From Bugulina stolonifera (taxonomy: Eukaryota > Bryozoa > Gymnolaemata > Cheilostomatida > Bugulidae): 64,000 nt of DNA. Where the stretch lies: positions 10,839,700 to 10,903,699 of the forward strand of contig OW285191.1 in NCBI GenBank assembly GCA_935421135.1. Reading direction: 5' to 3'. Positions 60,813-64,000 of this stretch are shown piece after piece. The translations under genes were made by a program, and so were the position numbers. Positions within the stretch are counted from its first letter, which is position 1. Each line of letters starts with the position of its first letter. The notes below the pieces were generated by a model. It was not told the DNA's origin and searched no databases. It saw only the letters and a program-made list of their open reading frames with translations.

Positions 60813-61235
60813 ATGGAATAACATTAGTAATAAATACACAAAATGTACAAAAATAAGATATATATTCAGCAATTTTATATTGAATAAAGACTAGAGAAAA
60901 ACCGACAAAGCAGTGACCATATTGGCTAACATATTATGGTTACATGGCCTTCGTAGCTACACAGAGCTCTGATTAAATGGCTATCACAGTAGATGGTCTT
61001 ATCAATGATCTCTAAGTCACCGGGCTAATTTACCTGAACAATCAGTTACTTCAGAAATAAAATCAACTTTAAAAATGATTCAAAGAGTAAGGGTAAAGTG
61101 AAGTAGTAAATAAAAAGGGAGCATATCATCGTACATAGAATAGTATAAATGTTGCCTAACGGATAACCATGTACAAGTAAAAGGTAAAGGAGATAGATGT
61201 TGTACAACCTAATGAGTGAGCATTTGGTGGGAACA

Positions 61236-63788
61236 CTAAGCTGGTGATACTGAGCTCATCTCAAAGATAGTCTCAATATCAAGTCTGCAGATCGGGCACT
61301 TCTTGTTGGACACGAGCCACTGGTCAACACATTCGCGATGAAACAGGTGAAGGCATGGTAATCGCCTACAAAGGAACAGTAAAATACACCATCACCAACT
61401 TTACAGTCACATTGGAATGCTTTCCACTGTCCGAGTTCAGATCAATATTATAACACAAGCATGTCTGAACTGCTGCACCTCACCCTAACACTGTTAATAA
61501 TGAACAGACATACAGACACTGGAGAATACAGTCATATTCTGTGCAGTAATGCGCATACCATAGTCGCACTTGACGTAACCAACAATTAAATGTTAGTGCC
61601 CTTACCTCACTTCCTCCCCAGCCTCGTATTCACTAATACATATGGTACACTTCTCACTAACATCAGTGGCATTGTCCCCATCAGCAACTGCTTCTGTTTT
61701 ACAACTCTTTGATTCTGTATTACTGCTATCACTAGATTTCACTGGGCCATCATCACGGTCACCTGATGTCTCGCCATTACTCTCCTCCTTTACACCAGTG
61801 TCAGTAGTTGTCTTCTCAGAATTGCTACTTTGTATGAGTTTAGTGTATTTATAAGCATGTGTTGTTTGGTCAATGATATTTGGTGTAGCACCGACATTTC
61901 CATTTCCCATCCACGAGGCAAGACTGTCACGACGATGTCGATCCATTGGAGCGTTCAACATTCCTAGCAGTTGATCATAATCGGCTGGGTTAGGATGTCC
62001 AATATAAACATTGGTTGATGGCTGTCGCCAGCTTTCACGCTCAACACGGTTTTGCAACTGTCAAAATAAATTTCATCTAAATCAGGCAATGTTAGAATTC
62101 CACTTAAATATATACGCAATACAGCTAAACACAATAATGAAAGACTGCAATCCACTGAAACAATTCGAACAAGCAACAGCTCCTTTACTATCTCCGCATG
62201 CACACTTACAAGGGTTCAATATACGATACATATAATATACCTACGGTGCATGTAGCAAGATGACACTTACCACCGCCACTGGGTTAATACTGATATGCAT
62301 AGGGCCAAAGTCAAAGTATCTGGCACTCCTACGTCTGTTGATAGATTGGACATGCTCCTGTCTTCTCGCCAGGAAATCGCCAGCATGTGGACGAGCACGT
62401 GAAGGGAGAGGATCGTATCTCCTAGGAAAGGAACTCGCGTCCCTGAAGTTAGAGGTTATCGGGGGACGAGAAGATTCCTGTCGTCTAGTGTGGAAGGGTT
62501 CACGGCGAGGTGGTGTTGGTAGATTGACATGGTCCAGTCTAGGATGACCCACGCGGGCCGTGCGAGTAGATGTAGGCGTGGGAACAGGGCTTCGTTCAGT
62601 ACTAATAAGACTTGAAAATCTCCTTTGAAGGGACATTGGTGAACCATGAGGCATGACTTCACCTTCTGATTCCGAGCTAGAATCTCCATCCATAAAAAAG
62701 GGGACTGTTCTAAAATCATAAGTTAGTAAATCATAAGTTAGTAAATGAGTGTAAACTGTTAAGGGCTAAAATAAAATGTTCTGTTACATGATGGGTTAAC
62801 AGCATAGAGTAACATACTGGTATCACGTGACAAAGTGCCAGTAGTTACCTGCTCGGTGTTCTTGTATAGGAGTGATCTGCCTGCTGGTGGAGCCTGAATT
62901 GACATGACCTCGGTTCTGTTGATGCTGGTCTACCACTACAACCAATACCTCCACAGCCTGTCCCACCACCACCAGTTGTTCTACTTGCGGACTGATGAGC
63001 GACGGGTGGCAGGTCAAGGGGATGAAGTTCCACAGGAAGTTGAGGCTGTGAAGGACCAGCAGTAGCATGTGTGTTATCATTTGACACCAGTCGGCTATCT
63101 GGCACATCCTCCCATGGTCTCACAGGTCTGGCGGGTATTCTAGGTGGGGAGGTCACATGACTGTATGGCGGAAGTGGATGCCCACTCTCCTAAATATAGA
63201 TTGTATACTGCAGTCTAACACTGTACCACAGCACGCAGTTAGAACACTGACTTAGACCTACTAGCTTAGTGTTTCTAATAAGTCTAGATTCGACAAGAAA
63301 TCTAAAACATGCAGAGAGTACATCTAGTGATGACACGTAGACAAAACTTGTAGACATGCAGACAGAACTTTTAGACTTGTAGACGTACCTCAATGTACCC
63401 TTCGTCTGAAATACTATCATCTGGAGGAACAGCTGGACCAGGATGACCAGCAAAGTCTTGGTTATGCCTGTGACCACCATGAGATGCCTGGAATAACAGG
63501 AATGTACGCAAACTATTAGTAAATGACAAGAACAAACCCAATTGGTTTACAATAATGCAACTTCTGTCACACTTCAAATTAAATCCAACGAGTGAGCAGT
63601 TAGTGAATTGGCCGACAGCCAACTATAATTTTGGAGATACAGTATATATCCAATAAAACCAGAGTAATGATAAAAAGACAACCATGAACAAAGCAGAGTA
63701 CTGCAGACACACATATTCAAAGAGTATATGGACGTGTAACCTACCAATGCAGGGCAACACGACACACCCCCATGCGGTCCGACATGAT
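61236..63788 (-). CDS. RNF111-like: Arkadia (RNF111/ARK2C)-like RING-H2 E3 ubiquitin ligase, C-terminal 500 residues; gene continues past the window
   Basis: Minus-strand exons: 63788-63745, 63487-63389, 63189-62849, 62709-62271, 62057-61606 and 61365-61236 (stop TAG). All are in phase, giving 500 residues with the N-terminus missing. The last two exons build a C-terminal RING-H2: C-T-I-C, then [16 protein letters not shown], then [11 protein letters not shown], so all eight zinc ligands are present (C3H2C3). The sequence [14 protein letters not shown] and the KKCPICR tail are very close to what I recall of RNF111 and ARK2C. Upstream, [20 protein letters not shown] matches the position and pattern of the Arkadia NRG-TIER box. 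The middle is disordered, Ser/Pro/Arg-rich, with a glycine-rich run. Family role: nuclear E3 ligase that removes SnoN/Ski to enhance TGF-beta/Smad signalling. The short tail FEMSSVSPA beyond the RING is unusual in my recollection. Confidence 0.88.
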
Positions 63789-64000
63789 CTGAAATATAAA
63801 TATAACATGGAAGATACTCTAATGGAAATTTTAGGTATAGCAGCACTGCAGCAGCAATGGTCACAGCATGCTACAATCCTATTAACAACACAGTCATAGT
63901 ATGGCCATAGTAACCAACTAGTAATCGTAGTCATAGTACAGTGATAGTAGCAGTGCAGCCATAGTGACAGTACAGTGATAGTGACAGTGTAGTCATAGAC
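63789..64000. other. Intron of the Arkadia-like gene with degenerate repeats
   Basis: At 63890-64000 imperfect AGTCATAGTAC/AGTGATAGTA words repeat up to the window edge. The stretch is presumably intronic because the exon ending at 63788 begins after an acceptor (ATTTCAG, minus strand) with a split codon. Confidence 0.6.

Larger units (their letters stand above)
57842..61235. other. Region between the CD225-like and Arkadia-like genes
   Basis: Besides the candidate exons, CCAAT pair and palindromes listed separately, it holds the 3' end of the Arkadia-like gene on the right, and near 60301-60350 an inverted GAAGTTGTC...GACAACTTC pair. Open frames at 59075-59266 and 59952-60179 have no support. 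Confidence 0.5.

Noticed and set aside
63574..63934. Minus-strand frames of ~100 codons at the right end
   Set aside because: Only the 44-nt stretch 63745-63788 has splice sites and phase matching the Arkadia-like gene; the rest is intron.

Overview
The window is animal (metazoan) nuclear DNA. It is AT-rich, coding sequence is split into many short exons with GT-AG introns, and the genes are animal-type families: a PEAK/Pragmin-like pseudokinase, a GT31 glycosyltransferase, a classical calpain with penta-EF-hand, a CD225/dispanin membrane protein and an Arkadia-type RING-H2 ligase. The lineage cannot be fixed from sequence alone. An invertebrate, perhaps a sponge or another early-branching animal, is my guess. 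There are no bacterial operons, CRISPR arrays or rRNA genes.

Layout. (1) 585-16880, plus strand: a 9-exon gene for a ~713-residue PEAK/PRAG1-family-like pseudokinase scaffold. (2) 20671-22315, plus: a 2-exon beta-1,3-glycosyltransferase (GT31). (3) 25743-53600, plus: a ~21-exon calpain, ~838 residues, with an intact Cys/His/Asn triad, a C2-like domain and penta-EF-hand. (4) 56024-57841, minus: a CD225/dispanin two-helix membrane protein whose 5' end is unresolved. (5) 61236-63788 and beyond, minus: the C-terminal 500 residues of an Arkadia (RNF111/ARK2C)-like E3 ligase whose 5' part lies outside the window. All listed exon junctions keep one reading frame. I derived them by matching donor and acceptor sites to phase and to family sequence, not from transcripts.

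The genes do not form a pathway or operon; this is an ordinary eukaryotic gene neighbourhood. Calpain and the CD225 gene converge on 53.6-56.0 kb.

Most of the window is intron and intergenic DNA full of repeats. The outstanding structure is a candidate ~7.0-kb mobile element (about 34779-41797) inside one calpain intron. It has matching inverted ends, splits a microsatellite, and carries about 50 copies of a 70-bp satellite whose core (TTGTGGGGACCG) resembles the element's own end. Other mobile DNA: a 604-bp hAT-type MITE with a perfect 8-bp target duplication (14775-15378), two antisense tRNA-derived SINEs, a pogo-like MITE and several foldbacks. At least a dozen tandem arrays lie in introns, including a 14-bp array matching the RFX X-box consensus in the CD225 gene.
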